NCBI RefSeq assembly: GCF_900112235.1
Contig: NZ_FOLH01000002.1
Location: forward strand, 186,001 to 250,000
Direction: 5' to 3'
Origin: Marinospirillum celere
GTDB lineage: Bacteria > Pseudomonadota > Gammaproteobacteria > Pseudomonadales > Halomonadaceae
Length of the DNA: 64,000 nt
The position numbers and the translations under genes are program-made. The notes beneath the pieces are model-generated. The model was not told where the DNA came from and ran no database searches. It worked only from the letters and a program-made list of their open reading frames with translations. Below are positions 1 to 8,791 of this stretch, in pieces (position 1 is the first letter of the stretch; each line of letters begins with the position of its first letter).

Positions 1-38
1 CTAAGCTTTTTCCACCAGGCAGGGGTTAAACTGGCCAT
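1..38 (-). CDS. 5' end of an unidentified gene, cut by the window edge
   Basis: A minus-strand ATG at 36-38 follows an AAGGA Shine-Dalgarno sequence with about 7 nt spacing. It reads MASLTPAWWKKL and then leaves the window. Only about 12 residues are visible, so no function can be given. A second in-frame ATG lies two codons upstream but sits too close to the ribosome-binding site. Confidence 0.45.
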   Translation of the reverse strand, partial: MASLTPAWWKKL

Positions 39-107
39 AATCATATCCTTAAATCGTATCGATTGTTTTTGTTGATATAGGTAGAAAGTTAATAGAGTTT
101 GGTTTTT

Positions 108-569
108 TTACAAATGTAATTCCATTAAATTGCCGGTCCATTTGGCCAGTTCTTTGAGGCGTGCGATTTCTTTGGATGAAAAATCCCTTGGTTGGTGATC
201 AGCCAGGTTCAGGCTTCCTACCAATTGCTGGCGAAGAAAGATAGGAACGCCGACATAGCTGCGTACGCCCAATGCCAGTGCCAAGTGAGGCTGCATTTCT
301 TCGGGTACTAGCTCGAGGTCACGAATAAAGATCTGCTCGCCGGGGATGACCAGGGGTAACCCACACAAAGCATCGTCAACCAAGAGGCGTTGTTGGCCGT
401 CCTGAGAAAAGTAGAGGCGTACATGGCGGCCTTCGCGCATACCTATTGCCGCTACGGGAACCTGAAATTGTTTGCGACAGTAATGAGCGACTCTGCGAAA
501 GCCTTGGGAGCAGATTTGTCCAAGTTGCGGCATCATCTCATCAAGGTGCTTTTTGCCGCGGGTTGTCAT
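108..569 (-). CDS. GAF domain protein
   Basis: A small cytoplasmic protein of 153 residues made almost entirely of one GAF domain. The segment GVRSYVGVPIFLRQQLVGSL is the typical late GAF strand pattern, followed by a phrase like the usual 'D..PR.FS..E...L..LA'. GAF domains bind small ligands or act as dimer modules; there is no attached output domain here, so the role is unknown. The open frame extends to 692, but the ATG at 567-569 has a GGAGG Shine-Dalgarno and the residues upstream of it do not look like GAF sequence, so I chose that start. It is divergent from serB with a 149-bp gap that must hold both promoters. Confidence 0.8.
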   Translation of the reverse strand: MTTRGKKHLDEMMPQLGQICSQGFRRVAHYCRKQFQVPVAAIGMREGRHVRLYFSQDGQQRLLVDDALCGLPLVIPGEQIFIRDLELVPEEMQPHLALALGVRSYVGVPIFLRQQLVGSLNLADHQPRDFSSKEIARLKELAKWTGNLMELHL

Positions 570-718
570 TGTCGACCTCCAGATCGCTTGACGGTGCAAG
601 TGAATGCCAAGGAGCGTTATACTTAGGCGCTGAAAAAACCTTACTTTCCGAATGTTTTGAGTATAGAAGCCTTTGTGGTTTCTGCTTAACAAAATTTTTA
701 TTTTTTTACAGGTAGCGA

Positions 719-1981
719 ATGAATACCCAGGACCGAAGCATCGTTCTTATCAATCTTTCCGGGCATGATCGTCCGGGTATTACCTCAGCCATTACCGAAA
801 TACTGGCCAGTTACGATGTACAGGTTCTGGATATCGGGCAGGCGGTGATTCATGACACTCTGGCTTTGGGTCTTTTGGTGCACCTGCCGCCCAAAGCTCA
901 GAACTCGCCTGTGCTTCAGGAATTGCTTTTTAAAGCCCATGAGTGGGGAATGCAGATACGTTTCACCCCGGTTGCTGAAGCCAGCTATGAACACTGGGTA
1001 GCGGGGCAGGGTAAAAGCCGCCATATCGTTACTCTGCTGGGACGGCAGATTACCGCAGAGCAGATCGCCAGGGTGACGCGGACGGTTGCAGCCAATGGCT
1101 TGAATATCGACCGTATTCATCGCTTGTCTGGGCGGGTGAGTCGTTCGCGTATGGGGCAACCTGGCCGGGCTTGTGTTGAGTTTTCAGTCCGTGGCGAAGC
1201 AACAGATACGGCTGAGTTACGCCGTCATTTTCTGGCTTTGGCGGGAGAGCTGGAGGTAGACATTGCCGTTCAGGAAGACAATATCTATCGCCGCAATCGT
1301 CGCCTGGTCGTTTTTGATATGGACTCGACGCTGATAGAAACGGAAGTGATTGATGAGCTGGCCCGTGAAGCGGGGGTGGGGGATCAGGTTGCTGAAATCA
1401 CGGAAAGAGCCATGTGTGGTGAACTGGACTTCAAAGAAAGCTTCAGTGCTCGTGTGGCTCTACTAAAAGGCTTGGATGCCAGTGTTCTGGAAAAAATTGC
1501 TGAACGCCTGCCAGTGACGGAAGGTGCTGAAAAGCTGGTTGCTACCCTGAAAGGCCTGGGCTATAGAACAGCCATCCTGTCCGGTGGTTTTACCTATTTT
1601 GGTCACTACCTGCAGAAAAAACTGGGTATCGATGAAGTTCATGCCAATGAACTGGAAATTGAAGACGGTAAGGTCACTGGACGCGTCGTTGGTCGGGTTG
1701 TAGATGGTGAATGCAAGGCTGAATTGCTCCAGGAAATTGCTCGCAATGAGGGTATCAATCTGGAGCAGGCCATAGCCGTTGGCGATGGTGCCAATGACCT
1801 GCCCATGCTGGGCTTGGCGGGCTTAGGCATTGCTTTTCGCGCCAAGCCACTGGTTCGTCAAAATGCCCGTCATGCCCTGTCTACCTTGGGCCTGGATGCG
1901 ATTTTGTATCTGATTGGCTTTTCAGACAGAGACATTGAGCATCAGTGGGGTGGCCTTAAGCCAGAAGAGCCCAAAGCATGA
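719..1981 (+). CDS. serB: Phosphoserine phosphatase
   Basis: Catalyses the last step of serine biosynthesis, hydrolysing O-phosphoserine to serine in the cytoplasm. The 420-residue protein has a long N-terminal half with two ACT-like regulatory segments (about residues 8-90 and 98-185), as in pseudomonad-type SerB, followed by the HAD domain. The HAD nucleophile motif is [13 protein letters not shown] (about residues 200-212), and the C-terminal Mg-binding motif [10 protein letters not shown] is near residue 352. The ATG is preceded by a modest AGG ribosome-binding site. The last 4 bases overlap the next gene (ATGA), indicating translational coupling. Confidence 0.95.
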   Translation: MNTQDRSIVLINLSGHDRPGITSAITEILASYDVQVLDIGQAVIHDTLALGLLVHLPPKAQNSPVLQELLFKAHEWGMQIRFTPVAEASYEHWVAGQGKSRHIVTLLGRQITAEQIARVTRTVAANGLNIDRIHRLSGRVSRSRMGQPGRACVEFSVRGEATDTAELRRHFLALAGELEVDIAVQEDNIYRRNRRLVVFDMDSTLIETEVIDELAREAGVGDQVAEITERAMCGELDFKESFSARVALLKGLDASVLEKIAERLPVTEGAEKLVATLKGLGYRTAILSGGFTYFGHYLQKKLGIDEVHANELEIEDGKVTGRVVGRVVDGECKAELLQEIARNEGINLEQAIAVGDGANDLPMLGLAGLGIAFRAKPLVRQNARHALSTLGLDAILYLIGFSDRDIEHQWGGLKPEEPKA

Positions 1982-2292
1982 CCGCAATCCAGCGCGAGTG
2001 GTATCTGTATATTTTGCAGCTGGCTTCAGGCCAGCTCTATACGGGTGTGACTACCGATGTGCAAAGGCGTTTTGCTGAACACCAGTCAGGTTCGGCCAAG
2101 GCAGCGCGCAGTCTACGGGGTAAAGGGCCCTTGCAACTGGTGTTTTGGTGCCCGGTTGGTGATCAAAGCCAGGCTCTGAAGCTGGAGTATCAGGTCAAAA
2201 AATTGACCCGGCTTCAGAAACTGAACATAGTGCAACAAAAACGTCTTCCATTTGACTTGACGGCGTCACAAAGTTTTTCTAAAACTACTTGA
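1978..2292 (+). CDS. GIY-YIG nuclease-superfamily protein (UvrC N-terminal-like, YhbQ type)
   Basis: A 104-residue single-domain protein. The opening [20 protein letters not shown] carries the GIY-YIG-type pair (YLYIL and LYTGV), then RRFAEHQ with the conserved Arg, and later a Glu in KLEYQVKKL, all at expected family positions. Proteins of this type are predicted to be structure-specific endonucleases, but their cellular role is poorly defined. It overlaps serB by 4 nt and is probably expressed from the serB promoter. Confidence 0.88.
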   Translation: MTAIQREWYLYILQLASGQLYTGVTTDVQRRFAEHQSGSAKAARSLRGKGPLQLVFWCPVGDQSQALKLEYQVKKLTRLQKLNIVQQKRLPFDLTASQSFSKTT

Positions 2293-2489
2293 CGTGGGGC
2301 CTCAATTCGATCAATGTAGATCCTGTAGGCAGCAAGGTAGCAAGTAGAAGTGTCGTAACACCGTTGTAATCGAAGTGTCGGTAACATCAGTTCGTCATTC
2401 GTTCTATCTTGATTCCCGCAAGACCGAGTCAGAGCTTACAAATGTGGGTCTGGTTCAATTTTAAACAGTAAGAAATAGGAATTAGCGAT

Positions 2490-2693
2490 ATGGCAACTGG
2501 TACAGTTAAGTGGTTCAACGACACCAAAGGTTTTGGCTTCATTACTCCAGACGACGGTGGCGATGACCTCTTTGCTCACTTCTCTGAAATTCAAGCTACG
2601 GGTTTTAAAACCCTGGCTGAAAACCAGAAAGTTTCCTTTGAAGTTCAGCAAGGCCCCAAAGGCCTGCAGGCTGCAAAGATCACTGTAGTCTAA
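2490..2693 (+). CDS. Cold-shock-domain protein (CspA family)
   Basis: A 67-residue single-stranded nucleic-acid-binding protein that acts as an RNA chaperone. RNP1 (KGFGFI) and RNP2 (DLFAHF) are intact, and the start [11 protein letters not shown] is canonical. The gene has its own leader of about 200 nt (2293-2489) with no ORF, as is common for csp mRNAs whose 5' UTR controls translation. A strong terminator follows at 2719-2746. The ribosome-binding site AGGAA lies about 9 nt before the ATG. Confidence 0.95.
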   Translation: MATGTVKWFNDTKGFGFITPDDGGDDLFAHFSEIQATGFKTLAENQKVSFEVQQGPKGLQAAKITVV

Positions 2694-2718
2694 GTAACTC
2701 TTTACTTCAGACTGCATG

Positions 2719-2746
2719 AAAACCCGCCTTAAAGGCGGGTTTTTTG
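2719..2746. terminator. Bidirectional intrinsic terminator
   Basis: AACCCGCCTT/AAAGGCGGGTT forms a GC-rich hairpin followed by a T run on the plus strand, ending the csp transcript. On the minus strand it is followed by TTTTC, so it also ends the converging DUF2783 operon. Confidence 0.9.
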
Positions 2747-2749
2747 CGT

Positions 2750-2938
2750 TTAGCTTGCACTGGCTGTTTGTATGGCCTCTTCCAAAATCTGCTCATCACC
2801 GATGTGATTTGCCAGAATCAGCAACAGTTTGGCATTCATCAGTTGAATTTGATCTTCCGTTTTATTGCGCTGCATGGCGATGAGCTTTTCATAAAAATCG
2901 TCATATTTTTCGAGGTTACGGTTCAGATTGAGCTTCAT
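2750..2938 (-). CDS. DUF2783 family protein
   Basis: A small protein of 62 residues (MKLNLNRNLEKYDDFYEKLI...), helical and without a signal peptide. DUF2783 members are regularly encoded next to FAD-dependent aromatic hydroxylases, as here, where it starts 19 nt after the hydroxylase stop and shares its transcript. Its biochemical role is not established; an accessory subunit or stabiliser is an inference from context. The open frame extends to 3079, but the ATG at 2936-2938 has a GGAG ribosome-binding site and the upstream part lies inside the hydroxylase gene. Confidence 0.8.
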   Translation of the reverse strand: MKLNLNRNLEKYDDFYEKLIAMQRNKTEDQIQLMNAKLLLILANHIGDEQILEEAIQTASAS

Positions 2939-2957
2939 GATTCTACTCCAAAGATAA

Positions 2958-4568
2958 TTAATACTGACAGGTGGCTTTGGCCAGGGCTTGTTTGATTTTG
3001 CTGGCATCAAACTGACGCCAGCGAGCGGCAACATGCTGATCAGGCCTGAGTAGATAAACCGTTCCCGGCTGGCCGTCATAGCGTTGGGTGACCAGGCCTT
3101 GTGAATCTTCGAAATCTTGGCCTACCTGAATTACCTGAGCAGAGACACCGCCCTGTTCTACTGATTTTTGGGGAGCATCACCAAACACCATTAATTGAAA
3201 ACCTTCACCCAATTGATTGAGTAGCCAGGCATCCTGTCCTTGCACTTTAATGGGGGCATCGGCGCAATTGGTGCCAGGTTGCATTTTTCCAGCAAAAGCC
3301 TCTTCGTCTGCTGTATTCAGTGAAGACTCCAGGTAGGGCGTGGGTGTTGAAAGGCGACCTGAATTGACCAGGGGCCTTGCAAAGTCATGCTTTTCAGCCA
3401 GCTCAAGCACGGCATCCCGAAAGATTTTGCTGCTTTTGCTTTTAGGGGTAATAAAGTCAGTAGAGCGGGTGGAGTTTTTCAGGTTATCGTCTGCGGCATA
3501 AACCCGCTCTTCGGAGTAGGTGTCCAATAAAGCCAAGGGTGCTTTGCCATCCATCACCAGCTTTAGTTTCCAAAAGAGGTTGTCGATGTCCTGTACACCG
3601 GTATTGGCACCCCTGGCACCAAAGGGGGATACTTGGTGGGCGGCGTCACCCGCAAAGAGCACCCGGTTATAACGGAATTGGTCCATACGCCGACATGCAA
3701 ACTGATAGACAGAAATCCATTCCAGTTCGAATTCCGAGTCTTCACCCAGCATTTGCTTCAATAATGGCAGTACATTTTCTGGTTTTTTGGCTTCTTCGGG
3801 ATCGGCATCCCAGCCCAACTGAAAATCAATACGCCAGACATCATCAGCTTGTTTGTGCAGCAGCACTGACTGGTTGGGGTGGAAGGGAGGATCAAACCAG
3901 AACCAGCGCTCGGTTGGGAACTGGCCTTTCATCACCACATCCGCAATCAGGAAGCGGTCTTGGAAAAACTGGCCTTTGAAAACACCGCCAACCATTTCCC
4001 GTGTATCTGAGTTGGCACCGTCGCAGGCCAGCACCCAATCAGCCTCCATTTTAAAAATACCGTCGGGTGTTTCCACAGTGAGAAGGACATGATCGCCTTT
4101 TTGCTCCAGGGTGAGCAGTCGGTGCTTCCAACGTAGATCAACGTTATCCAACTGATTGCAGCGCTCAACCAGATACTCTTCAAGATAATATTGCTGCAGG
4201 TTGATCATGGCCGGCATCTTGTGACCCTCTTCAGGAAGGAGGTCAAACTCATAGGCTAGCTTGTCCTTAAAAAAGGTTTTGCCCACTTTCCAATTAATGC
4301 CTTTATCCACCATGGGTTGCGCGACTTCAAGTCGATCCCAAATCTCCAGGGGGCGCTTGGCATAACAAACCGCACGCGATCCTATGCTGACGGTGTTGTT
4401 ATCATCAAGGACCACCGCAGGAATGCCATAGGCTGCTGCATCTAGGGCAGCGGTTAAGCCGATGGGTCCGGCACCAATGATCACCAGGGGGTGCCTTTTG
4501 ATGTGCCCTTCTTGTTGTTCTTTGGATTGTTGGTAGGGGAATTCAGGGTAGGTATAGGTATTCAGCAT
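2958..4568 (-). CDS. FAD-dependent aromatic monooxygenase (MhpA / PheA-TfdB family)
   Basis: Predicted to hydroxylate an aromatic acid using NAD(P)H and O2. The 536-residue protein has the Rossmann FAD motif GAGPIG (residues 32-37), the DG motif at about 183 (CDGANSDTRE) and the second FAD motif GDAAH (307-311) followed by PFGARGANTG. The C-terminal thioredoxin-like domain of this family follows from about residue 430. The closest named relative I recognise is 3-(3-hydroxyphenyl)propionate hydroxylase, but the neighbours (MaiA, FAH family) point to a para-type dihydroxy product rather than a catechol. It has its own upstream palindrome at 4631-4654. The substrate is unknown. Confidence 0.88.
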   Translation of the reverse strand: MLNTYTYPEFPYQQSKEQQEGHIKRHPLVIIGAGPIGLTAALDAAAYGIPAVVLDDNNTVSIGSRAVCYAKRPLEIWDRLEVAQPMVDKGINWKVGKTFFKDKLAYEFDLLPEEGHKMPAMINLQQYYLEEYLVERCNQLDNVDLRWKHRLLTLEQKGDHVLLTVETPDGIFKMEADWVLACDGANSDTREMVGGVFKGQFFQDRFLIADVVMKGQFPTERWFWFDPPFHPNQSVLLHKQADDVWRIDFQLGWDADPEEAKKPENVLPLLKQMLGEDSEFELEWISVYQFACRRMDQFRYNRVLFAGDAAHQVSPFGARGANTGVQDIDNLFWKLKLVMDGKAPLALLDTYSEERVYAADDNLKNSTRSTDFITPKSKSSKIFRDAVLELAEKHDFARPLVNSGRLSTPTPYLESSLNTADEEAFAGKMQPGTNCADAPIKVQGQDAWLLNQLGEGFQLMVFGDAPQKSVEQGGVSAQVIQVGQDFEDSQGLVTQRYDGQPGTVYLLRPDQHVAARWRQFDASKIKQALAKATCQY

Positions 4569-4630
4569 CTTACTTTTCCACCTGTTTATTGTTGTTGGAG
4601 GTTTGGCTGTACCAGCAGGAGATATGAAGC

Positions 4631-4654
4631 AGTTAGTTTCATATGAAACTAACT
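4631..4654. promoter_or_regulatory. Perfect 24-bp palindrome, probable MarR operator 1
   Basis: A perfect palindrome with half-site AGTTAGTTTCAT lies 63 bp upstream of the hydroxylase start. Its core GTTTCA-TGAAAC recurs at 7478-7491 and, imperfectly, at 7644-7661. Two MarR genes sit in the same island, so this is the likely binding site of one of them. Confidence 0.75.
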
Positions 4655-4784
4655 TTAGAGAGGGGTTGAGTGAAAGTCAAGCTTAAAAGCTTTTGTTTTT
4701 CAAAGGTTTAAATTTATTTTTTGCAGCAGGAATGCCCCGGCACCTGGGTGCCAAGGTAAGTCAGCAGCAGTTGGAAGCCTTTGC

Positions 4785-5438
4785 TCAGACCTGGGCGTCT
4801 GGCTGGGCTTCAGGAGCTGCCTGTTGAAAGGCGGGTAGCTGTTGGCAGCGCTGATCCAGTGCAACTAGTGTTGGGTAAGGGTCCAGGGGGCACTGGAAGC
4901 GCCGGGCGTTGTAGAGCTGGGGTACCAAGCAGGCTTCAAAAAGCCCTGGAAGATCGCCCAGAGTAAAGTCCGTAGCTTTCAGTAGCGGACTTTGGCTGAC
5001 TTGTGTTTCGAGTGCGGCCAAACCCTGCTGCAACCAATGGTGATACCAGGTCATTTTCTGGTCTTCATCCAGGCCCAAGGGTCCAGTCAGATACTGAAGC
5101 ACGCGCAGGTTATTCAGCGGGTGCAGTTCGCAGGCCAGGAATTGAGCCCAGCTTCGCAGCTGAGCCCTGGTTTGCAGATCTCTGGGCAAGAGTGCTGGTT
5201 GGGGGTGCTTTTCTTCCAGGTATTCGATAATAGCCAGTGACTGGCTAACCCGAAAATCACCATCAACCAGCAGGGGCACCAGACCTTGAGGGTTTTGCTC
5301 TTGATAGGCTGGCTTGCGATGCTCGCCCCCGTCTCTAACCAGATGAACGGAATGGTTGCTGAAATCCAATGCCTTGAGGTGCAGGGCAATTCTGACTCTG
5401 TAGGCTGCGCTAGAGCGCCAGTAACCAAAAAGTTGCAT
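4785..5438 (-). CDS. maiA: Maleylacetoacetate isomerase (zeta-class GST)
   Basis: Glutathione-dependent cis-trans isomerase that turns maleyl-type ring-cleavage products into fumaryl products. The 217-residue protein begins MQLFGYWRSSAAYRVRIALH, the SSAAYRVRI glutathione-site signature of zeta-class GSTs, and continues with the C-terminal helical domain. NPQGLVPLLVDG is the cis-Pro loop region. A GTG start at 5450 is possible, but the ATG at 5438 has GGAGG at correct spacing. It follows the FAH-family gene by 11 nt. The next gene downstream (hydroxylase) is 216 bp away with its own operator. Confidence 0.92.
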   Translation of the reverse strand: MQLFGYWRSSAAYRVRIALHLKALDFSNHSVHLVRDGGEHRKPAYQEQNPQGLVPLLVDGDFRVSQSLAIIEYLEEKHPQPALLPRDLQTRAQLRSWAQFLACELHPLNNLRVLQYLTGPLGLDEDQKMTWYHHWLQQGLAALETQVSQSPLLKATDFTLGDLPGLFEACLVPQLYNARRFQCPLDPYPTLVALDQRCQQLPAFQQAAPEAQPDAQV

Positions 5439-5449
5439 GCTGGCCTCCA

Positions 5450-6436
5450 CTAGTCTGCTGAATAGGCTTCAACCGCTTGATCGATAGCACCAAAAATGCT
5501 TTTTCCTTCAGTATCAAACATTTCGATACGTACCCGATCACCAAACTTCAGAAAAGGCGTGCTCGCCTCACCCTTTTCAAGAATTTCCAGCATCCGTTTC
5601 TCGGCCAGGCAAGAAGAGCCTGCACTGCGATCATAGTTGGATACAGTGCCTGAACCGATAATGGTGCCGCTACCCAGGGGGCGGGTTTTTGCGGCATGGG
5701 CAACCAGGGTTGGGAAATTAAAGGTCATGTCGGTGCCCGCATCGGGACGACCAAAAAGTTGATCATTGATATGGGAAACCAGCGGTAGATGAACCTTGCC
5801 TTCCTTCCAATGTTCACCCAGCTCATCCGGGGTAACGGCAACGGGTGAGAAGCTGGAAGAAGGCTTGGCCTGATAAAACCCAAAGCCCTTGGCTAGCTCA
5901 CCAGGAATCAGGTTACGTAAGGAAACATCGTTGACCAGCATCAGTAGTTTGATGTGATCGGCTGCCTGGGAAGCAGTTATGCCCATGGGAACATCATCGG
6001 TGATGATGGCAATTTCTGCTTCCAAGTCTATGCCCCAGGCTTCATCAGCCATTTGGATGGGGGCTTGGGGCGGGATGAAGGCATCACTGCCGCCCTGGTA
6101 CATGAGTGGATCTTCCCAAAAGCTGCTGGGCATTTCAGCATTACGGGCCTTGCGAACCAGTTCAACATGATTGACATAAGCACTGCCATCCGCCCAGTGG
6201 TAGGCACGGGGTAGTGGGCTGTGGCAATCCGCTTGATTAAAGGCAAAAGCACCCTGTGCCTGGCCCTGGTTGAGTTCTTGATAACGGGCTTCCAGGGCTG
6301 CCTTGCAGCTTTCCCAGTTATCCAGTGCTGCTTGCAAGGTGGGCGCAAGATCGCTGGCACTAACAGCCTGGGTCAGGTCTCTCGAGACCAGAATAAGTTC
6401 TCCATCGCGGCCGCGGTTCAGAGAAGCTAATTTCAT
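5450..6436 (-). CDS. Fumarylacetoacetate hydrolase family protein
   Basis: Predicted to hydrolyse a fumaryl- or maleyl-pyruvate/acetoacetate product to fumarate plus a small acid. The 328-residue length matches the short bacterial FAH-family enzymes rather than the 420-residue eukaryotic FAH. Metal-site features are visible: EAEIAIITDDV (acidic metal ligands in the ExE pattern), then a later LGSGTIIGSGTVSNYD segment typical of the family. It lies between the MBL hydrolase (24 nt gap) and maiA (11 nt gap), making a three-gene operon. Whether it acts on fumarylacetoacetate or an analogue cannot be read from sequence. Confidence 0.87.
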   Translation of the reverse strand: MKLASLNRGRDGELILVSRDLTQAVSASDLAPTLQAALDNWESCKAALEARYQELNQGQAQGAFAFNQADCHSPLPRAYHWADGSAYVNHVELVRKARNAEMPSSFWEDPLMYQGGSDAFIPPQAPIQMADEAWGIDLEAEIAIITDDVPMGITASQAADHIKLLMLVNDVSLRNLIPGELAKGFGFYQAKPSSSFSPVAVTPDELGEHWKEGKVHLPLVSHINDQLFGRPDAGTDMTFNFPTLVAHAAKTRPLGSGTIIGSGTVSNYDRSAGSSCLAEKRMLEILEKGEASTPFLKFGDRVRIEMFDTEGKSIFGAIDQAVEAYSAD

Positions 6437-6460
6437 GATACAACTCCTGATTTCTTGTTT

Positions 6461-7429
6461 TTATTGGTTTTCTACAACTTCCTGCAAAGAATGCCACATT
6501 TCAGTGTCTCTTTCTGCGGTCCAAATTCTTGGGTCCGGGAAGTCGCCTCCCGCCTCATCGTAGCAGCGGGTGATATCAAAGGGGACGCAGTGGTCGAAAA
6601 TAACCCAGTGACCATATTTGGGTTTTAGTTTCTTGTAGGTTTCTGCATAGCATTCACTCAGTGACTTGCCGGCTTTTTTGCCTGCCTGAACGCTAGAGTA
6701 CATATCCAGTAAAAAGTCTCTTGTGCCTTCGATGGCCTCGCGGCATTTTTCCGGTGTTTCCAGAGCATCGCCTCTGCCAGGTACCAGTTTTTGTGGGTTC
6801 AGGGCGAGAATTTTATCCAGGGTGGCCGGCCATTCTTCATGGTAGGCATCACCGGTATAGGGTGTGGCGCCATATTCCACCTGGTCACCGGCAAAAAGAA
6901 CCTTCTCTTCGGGTAGCCAGACCACGGTATCGCCTTTGGTGTGGCCCTTACCCAGATGCATGATTTTGACTTCACGCTTGCCCATAAACAGGGTGAGCTC
7001 TTTTTCAAAAACAATGTTGGGCCAGGTGAGGCCGGGTACCGATTCCACACCCTGAAAGAGCCTGGGGAAGCGACCCACTTCAGACTCATAGTCTTGCTGG
7101 CCGCGCTCGACAATCAGGTCATAGGTATTGCGGCTGGCAATGATATTTTCAGGTTGATAGGCAGAAGCACCCAGTACCCGAACAGCATGATAATGACTCA
7201 TGACAACATGCTTAATGGGCTTGTCTGTGACTTCACGAATCCGGCGAATGACGTCCTCAGCCATGATCGGGGTTGCCTGGGTATCGACGACCAGCACGCT
7301 GTCATCGCCAATGATAACGCCAGTATTGGGATCGCCTTCAGCGGTATAGGCGTAAAGGCCTTCCCCCAGCTGGGTAAAGCTGACCTGCTTGGGTTCCAGG
7401 TCGCCGTGAGAAGCAAATTTTTTGGTCAT
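6461..7429 (-). CDS. MBL-fold hydrolase with altered metal-binding motif
   Basis: A 322-residue metallo-beta-lactamase-fold protein, first gene of the maiA operon. The canonical HxHxDH motif is replaced by HYHAVR (residues 79-84): the first two His remain but the Asp/His pair of the second metal site is Val/Arg. Other fold landmarks remain, including GHTKGDTVVW and LFAGDQVEYG. I recall similar variants from aromatic-catabolic clusters that also contain DUF2783. It probably hydrolyses a pathway thioester, lactone or side-product with a changed metal site, but no reaction is established. The promoter palindrome at 7478-7491 lies about 50 bp upstream. Confidence 0.8.
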   Translation of the reverse strand: MTKKFASHGDLEPKQVSFTQLGEGLYAYTAEGDPNTGVIIGDDSVLVVDTQATPIMAEDVIRRIREVTDKPIKHVVMSHYHAVRVLGASAYQPENIIASRNTYDLIVERGQQDYESEVGRFPRLFQGVESVPGLTWPNIVFEKELTLFMGKREVKIMHLGKGHTKGDTVVWLPEEKVLFAGDQVEYGATPYTGDAYHEEWPATLDKILALNPQKLVPGRGDALETPEKCREAIEGTRDFLLDMYSSVQAGKKAGKSLSECYAETYKKLKPKYGHWVIFDHCVPFDITRCYDEAGGDFPDPRIWTAERDTEMWHSLQEVVENQ

Positions 7430-7477
7430 TTGTCTACCTCGATATGCTTTTGGTTGTCATCTATGCTTGTTTATCTT

Positions 7478-7491
7478 GTTTCAATTGAAAC
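7478..7491. promoter_or_regulatory. Palindrome, probable MarR operator 2
   Basis: GTTTCAATTGAAAC is a perfect 14-bp palindrome about 50 bp upstream of the MBL-FAH-maiA operon. It matches the core of the 4631-4654 palindrome apart from the central two bases. Confidence 0.65.
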
Positions 7492-7643
7492 TTTAAGGAT
7501 CTAAGCATCTTCCTTGACACAAAGCAAGCTTGTGTTGGATATTGAAAGGGTGATCTAGCTTCATAAGTGTATTTAGTTGGTTTTTTTCAAGCCTTTGAAT
7601 TCCTGAAAAGCAGATCTCAGTGCACGAAATAAGACAACCTAAA

Positions 7644-7661
7644 AGTTTTGAGTGAAACTAA
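7644..7661. promoter_or_regulatory. Imperfect operator 3 before the TRAP operon
   Basis: AGTTTTGAGTGAAACTAA aligns with the right half (TGAAACTAA) and part of the left half (AGTTT) of the 4631-4654 palindrome. It lies 41 bp before the dctP start, as expected for repressor control of substrate uptake. Confidence 0.5.
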
Positions 7662-7702
7662 TTTCAAAAACAACAAGTGAACTCATCAGATAAGGTAAAA
7701 CC

Positions 7703-8719
7703 ATGCATAAAATAAAAACAATGCTGTTGGCTACCGGCCTGGTAGCAGCAACCTCTATGACCCCAGCTCTTGCCCAGACAACCCTGACAGTCAGCAGCTG
7801 GGGGGGACCCAATCACGGCATTAATACCCATGTTTGGCCCAACTGGGGGCAGTGGGTGGAAGAAGCCACTGAGGGGCGGGTCACTGTTGAAGTGGTTTCA
7901 GATTTGGGGCCACCTAACCAGCAGATGGATATCGTTGCTGACGGTATCGGCGATGTGACCTGGATGTTCCATGGTCACTTTCCGGGGCGCTTTACCGCAA
8001 CCCAACTGCCCGAACTGCCTTTCTTTGAAGCTATTTCATCAGAAAAGATGTCGGCTGCCTACTGGCGAACCCATCAGGAGTACCTGAGTGCCGCCAATGA
8101 GCATAGGGGGGTTAAGGTGCTGGGCTTGGGTGTTCATGGGCCTGGCCAGGTTTTTACCCGTGAACGTGTCGAAAGTCTTGATCAACTGGAAGGTAAGCGT
8201 TTGAGAACCGGTGGTGGGGTGATGTCGGAAATTGCTAATCGTTTGGGGGTTTCCGGTGTTGCCTTGCCACCCACCCAGACTTATGAATCCGCTTCTCAAG
8301 GGGTGATTGAAGGGGCTTTTCTGACTCTGGAAGGGTTACGTTCTTTCCGTATCGCTGAAGTTGCACCCTACACCTTGAGTCTGCCTGGCGGCCTTTATCG
8401 GGGCAGCTTTGCGATCGTCATCAACCCTGATGTCTGGGATTCAATTTCCGCCTCTGATCAGGAAGCCATTATGGAAGTGTCCGGTGAACGACTATCACGT
8501 CTGTTTGGTGAAATGATGGATCTCAGCGATCAGGCCGGTGTCGAGTTTGCCAAAGAAAAGGGCAACACCTTTACTGAAGCCTCTTCGGAAGTGGTTGAAG
8601 CTGCTAAGCAACTGACGGCTGACCTACCCGATGACTGGGTTGAGCGCATGAATTCTTCCCGAGTGGATGCAGAGGCAGCTTTGGCCTTTTTCCGCAAGCA
8701 ATTGCAGGAACTCAACTAA
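7703..8719 (+). CDS. dctP: TRAP transporter solute-binding protein (DctP family)
   Basis: Periplasmic receptor that captures an organic acid for a Na+-driven TRAP transporter. The 338-residue protein has a signal peptide (MHKIKTMLLATGLVAATSMTP, probable cleavage after ALA near residue 24). It has the DctP fold with GKRLRTGGGVM near residues 166-176, where the conserved Arg that binds the substrate carboxylate is found, and PPTQTYESASQGVIEGAF afterwards. The position beside aromatic catabolism genes suggests an aromatic or ring-derived carboxylate as ligand. A stable hairpin separates it from dctQ. Confidence 0.92.
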   Translation: MHKIKTMLLATGLVAATSMTPALAQTTLTVSSWGGPNHGINTHVWPNWGQWVEEATEGRVTVEVVSDLGPPNQQMDIVADGIGDVTWMFHGHFPGRFTATQLPELPFFEAISSEKMSAAYWRTHQEYLSAANEHRGVKVLGLGVHGPGQVFTRERVESLDQLEGKRLRTGGGVMSEIANRLGVSGVALPPTQTYESASQGVIEGAFLTLEGLRSFRIAEVAPYTLSLPGGLYRGSFAIVINPDVWDSISASDQEAIMEVSGERLSRLFGEMMDLSDQAGVEFAKEKGNTFTEASSEVVEAAKQLTADLPDDWVERMNSSRVDAEAALAFFRKQLQELN

Positions 8720-8726
8720 AGTCTTG

Positions 8727-8749
8727 CCCTGTCGCCTGAGGCGGCAGGG
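8727..8749 (+). other. Intercistronic stem-loop between dctP and dctQ
   Basis: CCCTGTCGCC-TGA-GGCGGCAGGG is a 10-bp stem with one T-G wobble and no following T run. Such hairpins between binding-protein and permease genes often stabilise the upstream mRNA so that the binding protein is made in excess; here that is an inference. Confidence 0.7.
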
Positions 8750-8791
8750 TGTTGAGTTAAGGCTTATTCGGGCTGATGAAAAGGTGAATCT

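Noticed and set aside
7430-7702. Additional small gene in the divergent region between the MBL and dctP genes
   Set aside because: The plus-strand frame here is a shadow of the MBL gene, and the rest is AT-rich promoter sequence with two operators.
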